Below are positions 40,981-53,621 of a DNA stretch of 64,000 bases, in pieces (positions within the stretch are counted from its first letter, which is position 1; each line of letters begins with the position of its first letter). Source of the DNA: Rugalucina vietnamica (Eukaryota; Mollusca; Bivalvia; Lucinida; Lucinidae). The notes under the pieces are model-generated. The model made no database searches. It had not been told where the DNA came from and was given only the letters and a program-made list of their open reading frames with translations. The translations under genes were made by a program, and so were the position numbers. The stretch spans positions 57,848,312 to 57,912,311 of the forward strand of contig OZ024870.1 of assembly GCA_964017185.1 (NCBI GenBank), given 5' to 3'.

Positions 40981-43900
40981 AATACCAGTGAAAGATCATG
41001 ATGTTGCTCCTGCAGGAGTTGCGTATCATGCTCCAGTTGCATGAAAAGAAGCAGTACTGCAGCCTTCTTCTTGTCTTCAAAATGCGTCATGATTTTTGTC
41101 GGAATAGAATTAACAGTACACAACTTGATAAAAGTTTCTTCTTGGAAAAAAAAACTGTGTGGATATTGATTTTAAAGTTGTTGTATGCCCAAGTTTTGGT
41201 TAATATCGTGTTCCCATCCTGATGCCATATTGTTCTAAATTTTTCAGATACGGTGCTTATTCCATGGCGTTGCGAGAGCTACACTATGTCGTCCCGCCTT
41301 CCTAAAACAATCGGGCAACATCTTGTCTCCCTCGTATTGTCTTCGTGTTTCAAAACCTAGCAGATGGTGCAGTTGATTACACGACAGAAGTACGATGTAG
41401 TCCCGATTTGAAAAGATGGCCTCACGATGGCTTTGCGAAGGCCAAGTTGTACACGCGAATTCAACACGAAATCATTGAACTTTCGCATGTCCTTCCGACA
41501 TTTTTTGGCATGTCAAAGATTTTGGTGCCGCTCGCGATGGTGCTGTCGAAGGCTTGAGTCTCCCGATAGAAACGCGATAGGTTAAGATGCACTCACGAAT
41601 GGCCCGATGTCTTCAAGTTCACGATCCATGTCGCATTTGTAAATTTCCATCTCGAGTCAAAATCGGCGGCTAGATGTGACGCCTACATAAAAGAAATCAA
41701 AATAGATAAAAAAAAAAAAAAATAAAAAAATAATAATAATAAAACAGAAGAAATTCTTAGTAAAACTGCAACATGAAGTCCTTTGCAAACTCTTGGCATG
41801 ATCTGAGTTTCTATAATGGTAAATATATAGAGCTTTTTGCATTTTTTTTTCTATTTTTTACCATTTCTAAACACATTTTTTGTTTCAATATTAACTACCG
41901 GCCCACGCGACTAACAAGCAAAATGATACTTTGCATACAACATGACTGGACGAAACTTCATAATTATTTCATAATTAGACCTTTTTTTCACATGGGCCAG
42001 TTAGTTGAAAATGACGTTTGATTGTGAAAAATAGAACTAAAATTGCGAAAAGTGGTATTTCTATGTTTTTCTGAGCATTGATACGGCAATGTTTGTAATT
42101 TTGAATAAAAAAAAGTTATGCTAGATTTTAAAAGCAGGGACATAATCCTGTTCTTTGCAATTCTTTTATCATCAAAGTTCCAAAGGAGAACGTCCATTCC
42201 CGTATTCAGTTTGCCTAGATTTTGAAAGCCTGCATTGACAAACATGCATAACTAATGCCTGAAATTGTGTGTTATTGTGGAAGCCTGACATCCTGTACAC
42301 ACAACAAAACAAGTTTGAATTGAAATTTTTACATATACTCGCCATAACATTAGTTTTTGGGGGGCAGGGGTAATTTTTTTTACCAAAAATTTTGATACCA
42401 AAATCCAAGATTTTCTCAAGTATTGATCGAAATACATGGTAAAATAATATTTGCAGCGTAAAACTATGCTGCAAATGGTCACATTTTGATAAAAACGAGT
42501 TAAAATATTTCAATGTTTTTGTCAAATAATTATTTTATCAATAACTTTTGAACATTGCTTGTAAAGCCTATATCCTACAGTGTCATCATTCAGGTGTATC
42601 ACAAATACATGAAATTCAAGGTGAATACTCTTCATGTCTGATAAATGTACCTTCTTATACATGCAAGCAACAACAAAAAAAATCGACTATCTGTGTTGTA
42701 AGGCTAGTAAATATTTGCCCACTTATTTTGAGCAACACAGTTTGTTTGACATACCATTTAGCAAAACATAGAACCCGATGACTATGTACACCATGTGCTA
42801 ACACAAGCTTACATGTTACTAAGCCAAGACAAGGGTATGGGTCACCACTTAGACATAAGCAAACACATTGGTACAGACACTCTAATTTCTAAAACCTATC
42901 CACTGATGCTCATCAAAGTTCACCAGAAGTGTGTCTGGTTGAAGAACAGAGGACAGACTTTCACCTGATGTGGCTACTTTTCAAACACTAGGTCATGTTC
43001 AACCAGGTAGAAATATGTATATAAACAAGCTACAGTCCTAAACAAAATTATTGAAGTCACTTGATTTGGTGGGCTAGCATTATAGATTGTATTTGAGCAT
43101 TTTGACAGCCTTCCCCCCCCCCCCCCCCGGACCAAGAATGCCATTTTTATATGATGTCTGTAATGTAAAACTACAACTGTGTGCAAAAGGATTTTCTCGG
43201 TCCCGGGGGGGAACACACCTGAAAAAAAACTTTTCAATTTCCATTAGGGTTAATTGCAGAAACTATGTTTTCACGCCAAAAATTTGAATGGGTACTTTTT
43301 TCCTGGAGGAAAACATTCCAGGAAATTCAATGAAGGCATATTCAATCTATTAGATTCACTGATAAAAAAGTGTTTTGAAATAAAAACTTATTTAGCCTTT
43401 TCTATAGGCAGTCTGAGAAAGCTCAGTTTTATTTTTATTTGTGGTATCATGGTTGGTTTATTGGTTTATTGCAATCAGAATGCAAAATTTGCCTGACAGA
43501 GTGCAAAAATGTGAGTATACATTGTAAATGTGATCTACTCGGAAGATAAGCAAATGTTGATGATGGTACAAAATAATTATGTTTCTTTATTGGAAAAGGT
43601 CCCTCAGGACCAGGACCTTTTCCACAGTGTTTACTTTGAATATGAAGAAAATTTTACCCATGATCGACTGCTCTCTCTCAATTACGCGTTTTGTCACATA
43701 AAGCGCTTAATAAAAACTAGTGAACCCGTCTATACTGACTAGACAGTTAACCGCAATTAATTAAATTTATCCATTGTTGACACTCCCCGTCAAAAAGCGG
43801 TAAAATCTAGCAAGCAGTCTATATCGTGGTGACTGCTTAACATAGCGCATCTAGGCTTAGATCGTAGATACCCTGACGAGGGGTACGGAAACTATAGGAA

Positions 43901-46900
43901 CTCTATATGGCTGACTAAAAGTCCATCACATCGGTCCCATGGGTCTGTTTCTGGTAGTGTGGCTGCAGGTCAAAATTCAGAACTCTGACACAAATTGACT
44001 GCACTGCAAAATGGTTTTCTACACATCGACATATTGATTGTAATCGTGTTCCCTTTAGTATTGGCTTTGATTCTATAACATCAGAAATTTTGGTCAATGC
44101 CTTGAGTGACAGATACACACACTGGTCAAGCGTTCATAACAAGAAACGCCATTCATGTTAGGAAACGAAACTGAAACGTATGAGAATCGAAATTAATGAC
44201 AAACCAGAGAATCAACAACACTGAAATCTAGAGCAAAAGGAATCTCTTATAACAAACGGCTGCTGACCTTTTCATTGGTTTCTTTTTAAAGAAGCCAACT
44301 TGTACCTAGATTTCTTTGTTAAATACATTCGTATGTTTGGGTGTCACTTGGTCGAATACCAAATGCATTTTTGTCCCATGGAATGAACTTAATTAGGACG
44401 ACCCCTTTAGAACTTTTGGGGCTAGCGGGGCGTATCAGTCCATAAGCTACAGACGCCTCGTCAGTACAAGCAGTGTTCTGAAATAGTAAATGAAAATAAT
44501 TCACACTTTATTTTAGGGCTAAAGGCACGAGTAATGCATATGGGTAAGATTAAGGCGAGCTTTCACGAGAGAAGTAAACTTAGATACACAAACATCATGC
44601 AATCTGTGAGTGATTCAGTAACATTTCTGTAAAATATACTGTCCACTAAGTTTACCCTTTAACATTTTGTTCATAATCCTCGGCAAAATGCGAACCTGCC
44701 TTAAATGAAGAATGTCTCGGATCCAATAAACCCCGGATAGGTATCTTTGGTATATTTGTGGTATTCATTGGAAATATATGGTCTCGGCTAGGTTGTCAAA
44801 GCTGTAATTGATAACGTTTAAAAGCTGATAATTTGAGCAAATATCCAAGATATTTTTTTTCATAAACAATAGCTAAATATCAAGTTTAAGGCCTTATAAT
44901 TTTATTTCTGGAGAAATCAACATGTTCTGCACAAATCGTCTAGAAAGAAAGTTAGGTACCAAATTTCACTGTTGTCATTTAAACTCCTTTTAGACCATCC
45001 TAATCAAGCAGAGACAACATGAATTGACACTTGCTTTAGTGCCTTATCCGGGTTATTTTTTATCCGAATGTGAATGAAAACTAAGAATGGTGCATGAGTA
45101 AAACTTGTTTTAAACTACAGTGGTGGATTGGGGGGGGGGGGGTCTTAAGGTTCAGGATTAGTGGGGGGTCTTAAGGTTCAAATCATTTCAATTTCATGAA
45201 GTTTTCATCAGTTTTCAGGGTATTTTGCAATAAGGAATTTAACCAGTGCAATGATGGATTTGTACATGTATATCCATTGAAAATTTCATCAACTATCATG
45301 CATTGCTGATTCTGGTACTTTAAAGTTATTTAACACATTCATGATAAAGATGATAAACTCAGTATGAGATCAAGAACTGATGTATCAAATTATAAAACTT
45401 CAAAATTAGTTTCCACACTGAGCCATATTATAAATCTTATGGTTGTTCGGGTTTAATTATTAAAATATCTATTATATTGAAATTGTGCTGTTCAATAGCA
45501 TGCCTAAATTGATGTATTCACCTAACAAAACAGCTTCATGTAAGCTCAGGTAACTGCAGATTATGAAGTGACATTGTTTGTAACACACACAATATTGCTA
45601 GGTTACATCCAAAGGCAAATAAACAACTTCTGTATTAAAGTGGCAAAACACACCTTTGGAAATAGTTTGTAAACAGGATCCTAATAAATGAATTTAGACA
45701 AGTATACATGTAAATCATAGAAAAAAAGTTTTGTAGCTAATGCCCAATCTAGTGCTAATGCATTAGCAAAATTCGCAAAAGTAATGCATTAGAATTAGCA
45801 TTGCTCTGATACCAAAATTATTATAACCATTGGCATTATCATTAGTTGAGAAATAGCTAATACCAGGGTCGGATCCAGTGGGTCTGTCAACGCACCCAAG
45901 ATTTCTTTTCTTTTCTTAAAAAAACCAACGGGCCATGCGAGCGAGAAAATTTTGTAAGGATGGAAGTAGTTTGTATGCTTTCTGATGCATTTCTAAAGAG
46001 AATTTTACAAAATAACACATGCTAATTTTCACTTAAAATATGTTTTAATTAATGTATAAAGAACACAGATTTGTCTGCCTGACTTCTCTAAACAAGCGCG
46101 CCTTGCGAGCGAGAAAAAAATTGCGAACATGGTGTATTTTTCATGCATCTAGAGGCCGTTTTAGAGACAATCTTATAAAGTAAAACCGGCAAATTCCATG
46201 AAACATTTGGGTTTAATAACTTTAAAAAGGGCACATATTTATCACTTTTGAGATCATTGAACGAGTGAGCTATGCGAGCAAGGAAAAGTTTTGTGAAAAT
46301 GAAATACGGTTCATGCTTTAAGAAGGGCTTTCTAGAGAGAATTTTACAAAGTATATGTAAACCCTGTTTTCAAGTTCAGAAACATGCGACAAACTTATTA
46401 TCTGTATATATTTCTAATAAACCCACTTTTTACATTTATCAGACTTTTCTGCATACAAGCATGTGTGCCCCCTTGCCCTATAACGATAAACCCAATTCGT
46501 ATATGAGTTGGACTTTTCTGTGTTGTGTCCAAAATTGCTTAAAGTTAGTATGCAGCAGTATGATAATACTTGCTGAGAAAGTGTGCCCCCATCCATTCAG
46601 ACAGATTCATCATTAATCATGATCACCTAGAGTCTTTGATAGACGTGACTTGAGCAGAGATCCGAATTAAGTGGAGGCTTATTCAACTAACCTGACCAAA
46701 GGTGTGACTATTTGTTTTCATAACAGAGTTAAAGGTGTACAAGAAGCCCTCTGACAACTAATTGGTTGTATATTCCATCTATTTGACACAAGTACAGGTA
46801 ATAAAACATCAAAATACACAACTGAATAATTCATCTTTATGCAGATGTAGCTGGTTTTTAGGGACAATGTATAATTTATTGTTGGTTCGGGGTGGGGGGG

Positions 46901-47867
46901 GGGGAGGTGCCCCCTGCCCCCCTCCCCCCTTGGGTCCGGCACTGAATGCATTGGCATTAGTTTAATGCATTGCCCAGGGCTGTCTACCATGAACATTAAG
47001 TTCTGTATATTCTAACCAATACATAATTGTCTTGTCATTGTTTAAGTTTAAGTAAATTGGGTCTTTGATGTGTCTCTATACGACCCAAAACTGCAGAGAA
47101 TCAAGCTACACTAGCTTCTTATTCTCCAATTGAATTAATAACAAAACCCCGAATATTGCTTAGTTAACAATAGGACACATAATAGCCCCTTTATAATAAT
47201 ATATATATATATATAATACGCAGAACTGGTTATGGGCCAACTTGAAAGTGGTATGGGCCGAAATGGTTATTGGGCTGAAATGGTCATAAACTGAAATGAC
47301 CCGGAACCAAGCTGTCAAAGAACGGCGTGGACCATAAAGTCCAAACAATACGCCCAAAATGAAAACGAAAGTAGGAAATAACTTTATTTCGGAATTTCCT
47401 CCTATATTCTATCGAATAAACTGAAGTAAGCATTTGTTTGGCGTTTTAGAACAAAGTCATCTAATATTCAAGAAACAGAAATGTCATTCAATGAGGGTGA
47501 TCCGGCACCTCCCTAGCAATAAAAAATCAGGCTGTCAACCAATTCCTATATTCCTATTTGGGTTTAAGCACCTCCTATATTCCTATAATTCTCCTAAGAA
47601 ACATAGATTTTAGCTCTTTTTGAGGAGAAATATAGAGGTTTTTCACGTGAAAACCACTTCATTTGAGGCTCTTGTACAGTGGACTCGACAATGGCGAATC
47701 ACTAAGAGGTCAAACACTATTATTTTAAACACGACCATGGAAATGTTTTCCTGTTTGGTACTAAGAACATCTAACATCTCTTTGCACACAAATGGTGCCA
47801 TCATAATGCAAAACTAAATGGTGTTTGATTATATTCTGTTAATTTGCTTTGGTGCTTTGCGTTCACT
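40981..47867. other. Large gene-poor intergenic stretch
   Basis: AT-rich with homopolymer tracts: C at 43111-43128, G at 45129-45139, G/C-rich at 46889-46928. The sequence has low-complexity CGA-rich parts at 41290-41650. Open frames up to 117 codons (for example 42172-42525 and 46272-46616) have no domain content or splice context, so I call no gene. Confidence 0.45.
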
Positions 47868-48762
47868 GAGGGGGGCCAGGAGGGGGGTCTGGTCACAGAT
47901 CACAGAGATTTAAAACACAAAATCACAAATCACAGAGTTTTCAAATGATGCTTTCACAAATCACAGACAATGAATATTCGTAATCACAGAAAATTTAGCA
48001 ATTTGGCCAATGTTTTTGCACTGTATTGACTGATTTACAGCCTATAATTTCTCAGCTACTAAAAATTAACTATTCGTATCAAAGAAAGGTCTCATTTTAA
48101 CTCATTATGGCATAGTTACTTGTAAAATAAGAATACCTTAGCCTCACATTACATGTATCATACAGGTAGAGACTTTTTCAGTCACTGTGGTACAGAGGAA
48201 AATGGAATCATTTTACTAACTGCCTAAAAACTTAGTAAAAAGTATAACAAAAACCTCTGTGTTAACTTAAATATGATATGCATCACTAGTTTATTCTGGT
48301 GTTGGTCAGTATATCAGACTTAAACTTCAAAGTGAAAATGATAATTCTATATGTAGCTTTATTTCTGTTAGTCATCAGACCTGGCGGTCACAAAATGTTA
48401 AAAAAATTCATGAGTGATCATGAGAGCCAAGTTGCTAAGGGTATGAGATGGGGTATTTTTATTGTTTAAAGGGGGGTTCTGGGGACCTCCCCCAAGAAAA
48501 TTTTATATTTCTGGAGGTCCATGTATGCGATTTTAATGTACTTTTAGACCATTGGTTTTACAATCACAAGGAATGATGATGATCACAATTCACAGACTTG
48601 AAAATTTTCAAATCACAGATCACAGGGATTTAAATTTGTGTTTCACTCATCACAGATAATACCTCTGTCACAAATCACAGAGTTAAATTTTGCTTTTTCA
48701 CAAATCACAGACTTTAAAAAGGGCCAATCACACGTCACAGAAAAGGGTCCTGCCCCCCCTCT
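47868..48762. repeat. Repeat rich in TCACAGATCACAGA words
   Basis: Left end GGGGGCCAGGAGGGGGGTCT and right end GGGTCCTGCCCCCCCTC are imperfect inverses. Both sides carry several CAAATCACAGA or GATCACAGA words (47893-47990 and 48577-48745). Possibly a non-autonomous DNA element. Boundaries uncertain. Confidence 0.5.
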
Positions 48763-50730
48763 TCACTGTCAACAACAAATGCCATATATCTGAAAGGTTT
48801 TTTATACCGATTTAAGAATGTCTTAATGCTTTAACGAATCAACATAAGCCTAAACGCAACAGGGTTAAAACTTAAAACCACAACTTGCATCAGCATTAGT
48901 TACGCCATTGGCCAAACCGAATTGTTCCTGGACAAGCCATCCAAAGGTAGATTATTAGTACTTTGTGAGTTTGTGCACATTCTTTCCACTACGCAAGGTA
49001 TGATTCGCTATTGTCAAATTTACATGTACATTTTTCCAAGCTTACATCCACCTTCATTGTCGAAAATTTTATCAAAAACAGGCATACTGCATAACATGTA
49101 CATTTTTCCATGCTTATATCTGCCTTCATTGTCAAAAATTTTATCAAAAACAGGCATACTGCATAACTAGGGATATAAAGCATAAAAGTTATGCAAAAAT
49201 TGTCATAATCAAATTCTTAAAACGAGGTTAGAAACTCGTTTTATCTGAATGTTATATTTTTGCGGAACAATAAACTAGGTATCTTAGCTGAGGGGTCAAG
49301 CGTTTCAGCAACCCTGATTTTATGGTCCGGTGGAATTTTGACTCCATTCTTAATCAAACCTCAAGGCATAGATGAAAGTAAATGACCGAGCTATTTAATG
49401 AATGATATTTTGTCAAAGTTTCAAGAAATTCTGCAATATCTCTGCGAGTGATTTGCCATTGACGATGATTCTCCATTGTCAAGATCACTGTACTAACAAT
49501 CCTTACCTCAACACACACTTTTTCTAAATCAATCAATGTCTAAAATATCTGGATTAAGTAAACATTCTGTTCCACAGCATCACAATCCAGACAGGTGACC
49601 ATTCGTGTGATGATGAAGTGTGCTGAAGCATTATGCAGGATGTTACTACACAGGCCCATTAGCTGTTTCTCTCACAGAATTGAAGGGGGGGGGGTTATAT
49701 AAAGGCATTCTTTTGGCAAAATAAAGGCTTTTTCAATGAAAATATATACAAAAAAAAAAAGAAAAGAAAATTAAGGTCAATTTTTCTCTACTTCTAAACC
49801 TAGACCTAACTTTATTTTTCACTGTTCCTTTATAAAAGGAGAAAATATTAGAAATTCATAGTGAAATAGTGAGATTTCACGTTTTTTTCTACATGGTAAA
49901 ATAAATCCGGCCCCAAAGCTTAGCTGAAATACAAAGTCCATAATAGAGAACAGAATGTTTACTTATACATGTATGTAATAACGTCTGGAAGTTAGGCGGG
50001 GGTCTGGGGGGAAATTTTGTAGCTATATATGCTTAAAATGTTTGTATCGCTCAATGAAGCACATGATGCCATTTTTGTCCTAAAATGAAAATAATAAATT
50101 TCATATGAACTTACCTCGAGTGTAAGAAAATTAGTAAAAAAAGGTGTTGGCACTTGGACAGTGACACAAGCATATTATTATGAACATTTGAGATAGGCTT
50201 CTACCCATTAAGTACGGAACACAATTTTGCGGTACCTAAACTATGCAATTCTCGGACTAATCACAGACTACATGATCTAGGATACCCTGTCATCAAAAAC
50301 TTGAATAATTAAGATAATCAGGTCCATTTTGGTCCATTCCTGTAAAGGAACGCAATTTAGGCAAAAACTTGTGTTGTTGTGCAAGTTTTTGTCTGTATGT
50401 CATCTGAAGACTTGGTTCCTTGGACTTAACACATTAGGAAAAGCATAATCTCCAGCCTTGTCACAGCTTGTCTTTATCAACAGTTTGTCAGTGAAAATTG
50501 TCGGGGGATCTTGGGTTACACAAACATCTCTGTTGGCAAAAAAGTGTTTGATACAGCTGATTTTTAATTGTATTTGTGCATTAATTATACTTGTTGTCCA
50601 TGAAATTGTGCATTTTGAGTATCTATTATGACCACCTCTTCAGTTTAATGATGATTGATACCCACAATATAAGATTTTACACAGTCAATAAAATATGTTT
50701 CTCCTTCTAAAGTCAAAGTTATTATTCTTT
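48763..50730. other. Intergenic with a 74-bp duplication
   Basis: Two tandem copies of a 74-bp unit (ATGTACATTTTTCCAAGCTT ... GGCATACTGCATAAC) at 49020-49167 differ at a few bases. The rest is AT-rich without a supported gene. Confidence 0.5.
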
Positions 50731-50732
50731 TT

Positions 50733-52250
50733 AGCTCACCTGAGCCGAAGGCTCACAAGGTGAGCTTATAGTATGGTAGTTGAGCCGGCGTCCGTGGGTG
50801 CGTCTGTGCATTCACACTTTCAATCTTGAATATCTCTAAGACAGCAAAGCCAATTGCAATCAAATTTTATCTGAAGCATCATTTAGGAGGGGAAATGGTT
50901 GCATTAGGTTTTGGGCCAGGTCGGATCAGAACTCTGGTTTCCATGGCAATAGATAGCTTCCATTGAGTTATAATGGGGAAAATGTTGTGGCCACTCTAGC
51001 AACTTCATTTTTGATTGGATCTTCAGGCAACAAGGACAACCATAACATCTCGGATGAGTTCGAATTTCGGCCAGGTTCGACCTCAGATTGCGGAGTTAGC
51101 TGCCCTTGAGCGTCTGGAAAAATCCCCATAGACTTATAATGGGAAAAATGTTGTGGCCACTCTAGCGCCTTTATTTTTCATTGGATCTTCTTCATTCTTG
51201 CAGGTAGCAAGGACAACCATAATATCTCGGATGGGTTCAAATTTCAGCCAGATCCGACCTCTGACTGTGGAGTTAGCTGCCCTTGAGTGTTTGAAAAATC
51301 AATGTTTAGTGTTGTGGCCACTCCAGCGCTTTCAATTTTGATTGGATCTTATTCATACTTGCAAGTAACAAGGATAGCCATAACATCTCAGATGAGTTCG
51401 AATTTCAGCTAGATTCAACCCTTGACTGCAGAGTTATCTGCCCTTGACTGTGTGAAAAATCAATATTTAGTGTTGTGGCCACTCTAGCGCCATCATTTTT
51501 ATTTGGATTTTCTTTATTCTAGGAAGTAACAAGGACATTCATAACATCTCGGATGAGTTCGAATTTTGAGCGGATCGGACCTCTGACTGCAGAGTTATCT
51601 GCCTTTGAGTGTTTGAAAAATCCATATTTTGTGTTGTGGCCACTCTAGCATTTTTTGTTTTTCAGTAGATCTTCTTCATTCTTGCAGGTAACAAGGATAA
51701 CTACAATATCTCGCATGAGTTCAAATTTCGACCAGATCTGACCTCTGACTGCGGAGTTAGCTGCCCTTTAGTGTTTGAAAAATCAATATTTTGTATTGTG
51801 ACCACTCTAGCGCCTTCAATTTTGATCGGATCTTCTTCATTCTTGCAGGTTACAAGAATAACCATAACATCTCGGATGAGTTCGAATTTCGGCCAGATCT
51901 GACCTCTGACTGCGGAGTTAGCTGCCCTTTAGTGTTTGAAAAATCAATATTTTGTATTGTGGCCACTCTAGCGCCTTAGATTTTGATGGGATCTTCTTCA
52001 TTCATGGAAGAAACAAGGATAACCATAACATCTTGGATGAGTTCGAATTTGAGCCAGATTTGACCCTGGACGGCGGAGTTAGCTGCCCTTGAATGTTTGA
52101 AAAATCAATTTTTAGTGTTGTGGCCACTCCAGCATCTTCAATTTTGATCAGATTTTCCAAAAAAAAAAAAAAAAAAAAAAAACAAACTTTATCCAGTAAC
52201 TGTACTTGTTGACTCTCAGGTGAGCGTTCGTTGCCCTTGGGCAACTTGTT
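50733..52250 (-). repeat. Interspersed repeat with about eight 160-bp units
   Basis: Left end AGCTCACCTGAGCCGAAGGC, with CTCACAAGGTGAGCT, is the same hairpin seen at the right end of the 22.7-kb and 29-kb repeats. The body repeats GTTGTGGCCACTCTAGC near 50984, 51149, 51311, 51472, 51632, 51794, 51956 and 52117. Each unit carries CATAACATCTCGGATGAGTT. A poly(A) tract at 52159-52181 precedes TCTCAGGTGAGCG at the right. Confidence 0.82.
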
Positions 52251-52342
52251 TTCCGTTTTAGTTGTGCCAGCTTAAATACCTTATAATTTGGTTTAGTTTC
52301 CTGATATGTGTTAAATTTTAATTTATTAGTGTTGCATTATTT

Positions 52343-52572
52343 ATGCCGCGCCATGAGAAAACCAGATTTTTGTCTTTGCGAAAAGTTCAAAACTAGGGCG
52401 CAGATCAGCTTCGCAGTCAACGCCTTTGTTTTCGCTACATGGATAATACAATCCGTCTTCTTCCTAAATCCGAAATTTCAAGCTTTTAGCTTTATTCTGG
52501 GACTGTACAGACCGGTTTGTGTCGGACCTGGTCGGAAACCCCGAAGACCCATTTTCTTACGTGGCGACTCAT
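52343..52572 (+). mobile_element. MITE-A copy 27, hairpin mostly lost
   Basis: Left arm CAGATCAGCTTCGCAGT then directly CAACGCCTTTGTTTTCGC. Extra TTCAAAACTAGG near 52385. Confidence 0.78.
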
Positions 52573-52622
52573 TTACTTCAGGAAATAATACTAGAAATTC
52601 ATAATTTTACTTTATTTTAAAA

Positions 52623-52859
52623 TGAGCCGCATCGTGAGAAAACCGGATTTTTGCCTAGGCGAAAACAAAGGCGCAGATCAGCTTCGCGGTAACCGCGAAG
52701 CTGATCAGCGCCTTTGTTTTCGCTACACGGATAGTACATTACCTCTTCTTCTTATATCCGAAATTTCAAGCTTCTAGCTCTTTTCTGAGCTTGTACAGGC
52801 TGGTTTGTGTCGGACCTGGTCGGAAACCCCGAAGACCGGTTTTCTCGCGTCGAGGCTCA
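52623..52859 (+). mobile_element. MITE-A copy 28, well preserved
   Basis: Hairpin core CTTCGCGG/CCGCGAAG, perfect stem 52660-52722. Ends GAGCCGCATCG and GTCGAGGCTCA. Nearly identical over its left part to copy 32. Confidence 0.88.
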
Positions 52860-52901
52860 AATAATTACGATTCAGGAAAGATTCAGGAAATAATGGGCTT
52901 C

Positions 52902-53180
52902 AAAACACTAGGATAACATGTCCATGAAATATATACTCCCTTAAGCCTCACATTTATGTAGTAAAACTGGGGTATACAGGTGTATATCTACTTATTTTTT
53001 TTTCTTCAAAACATAGATCGTGGGTACTCGTTAGGGCAGCCTTGGCGAGACGGTTCAAACGTGTACCCACAATCAATGTTTTGAGCAAATATATGAAAAA
53101 TATCAAAATTTTTCTAATGCAATTTTCATTTTTTAAAACTAAAATAGATGTTGTATATTGCATGGGCAAGTTTTCATGAG
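52902..53180 (-). mobile_element. MITE-B copy e
   Basis: GATAACATGTCCATG at the left, CATGGGCAAGTTTTCATGA at the right. Central GGGTACTCGTTAGGGCAGCC and GACGGTTCAAACGTGTACCC form a decayed hairpin. Confidence 0.74.
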
Positions 53181-53221
53181 GTTTATTCAATGAAACAACT
53201 GCCTAGCATGCCTGCCTCTGT

Positions 53222-53247
53222 CACACACACACACACACACACACACA
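53222..53247. repeat. (CA)n microsatellite
   Basis: About thirteen CA units followed by an A-rich tract. Confidence 0.9.
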
Positions 53248-53452
53248 AAAAAAAATAGAAAAAAAAAATGGAACCATTACAAATTTGTTCTATTAGGGTT
53301 TCTGTTAGGCAATTTAAATTGAGCATTGGTAAAAATATAGAAAATAAGTAATAATAATAAAAAACAGAGATTAACAAGGTCTTTTTGTTACCTTCTACAG
53401 GCTACAGCTGTGATAAGTCAAGTTGATCTTCAATGACAAGCTTCTCTGCAGA

Positions 53453-53529
53453 ATGGCATCAAGAAACACTGGAGGCAACCTGAAGATCATTGGTGACTCA
53501 GATGGTGGTGGTAGGTCTATGGTAGGATC

Positions 53530-53574
<45 letters not shown>

Positions 53575-53621
53575 GAATCAACAACAGCAACAAGAGGCAG
53601 AGATCAGTGATGATGAGGAAG
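53453..53621 (+). CDS. Macrodomain gene exon 1: polyQ
   Basis: Starts MASRNTGGNLKIIGDSDGGG, then about fifteen Gln, Asn and five Gln encoded mainly by CAA, then EAEISDDEE. Donor GTGGGG after GAGGAAG; this choice restores frame with the next exon. An alternative in-frame ATG lies at 53423. A MITE-A copy starts 13 bp downstream. Confidence 0.75.

Noticed and set aside
46272-46616. A 114-codon open frame
   Set aside because: No domain, no splice context and base composition like the surrounding intergenic DNA.
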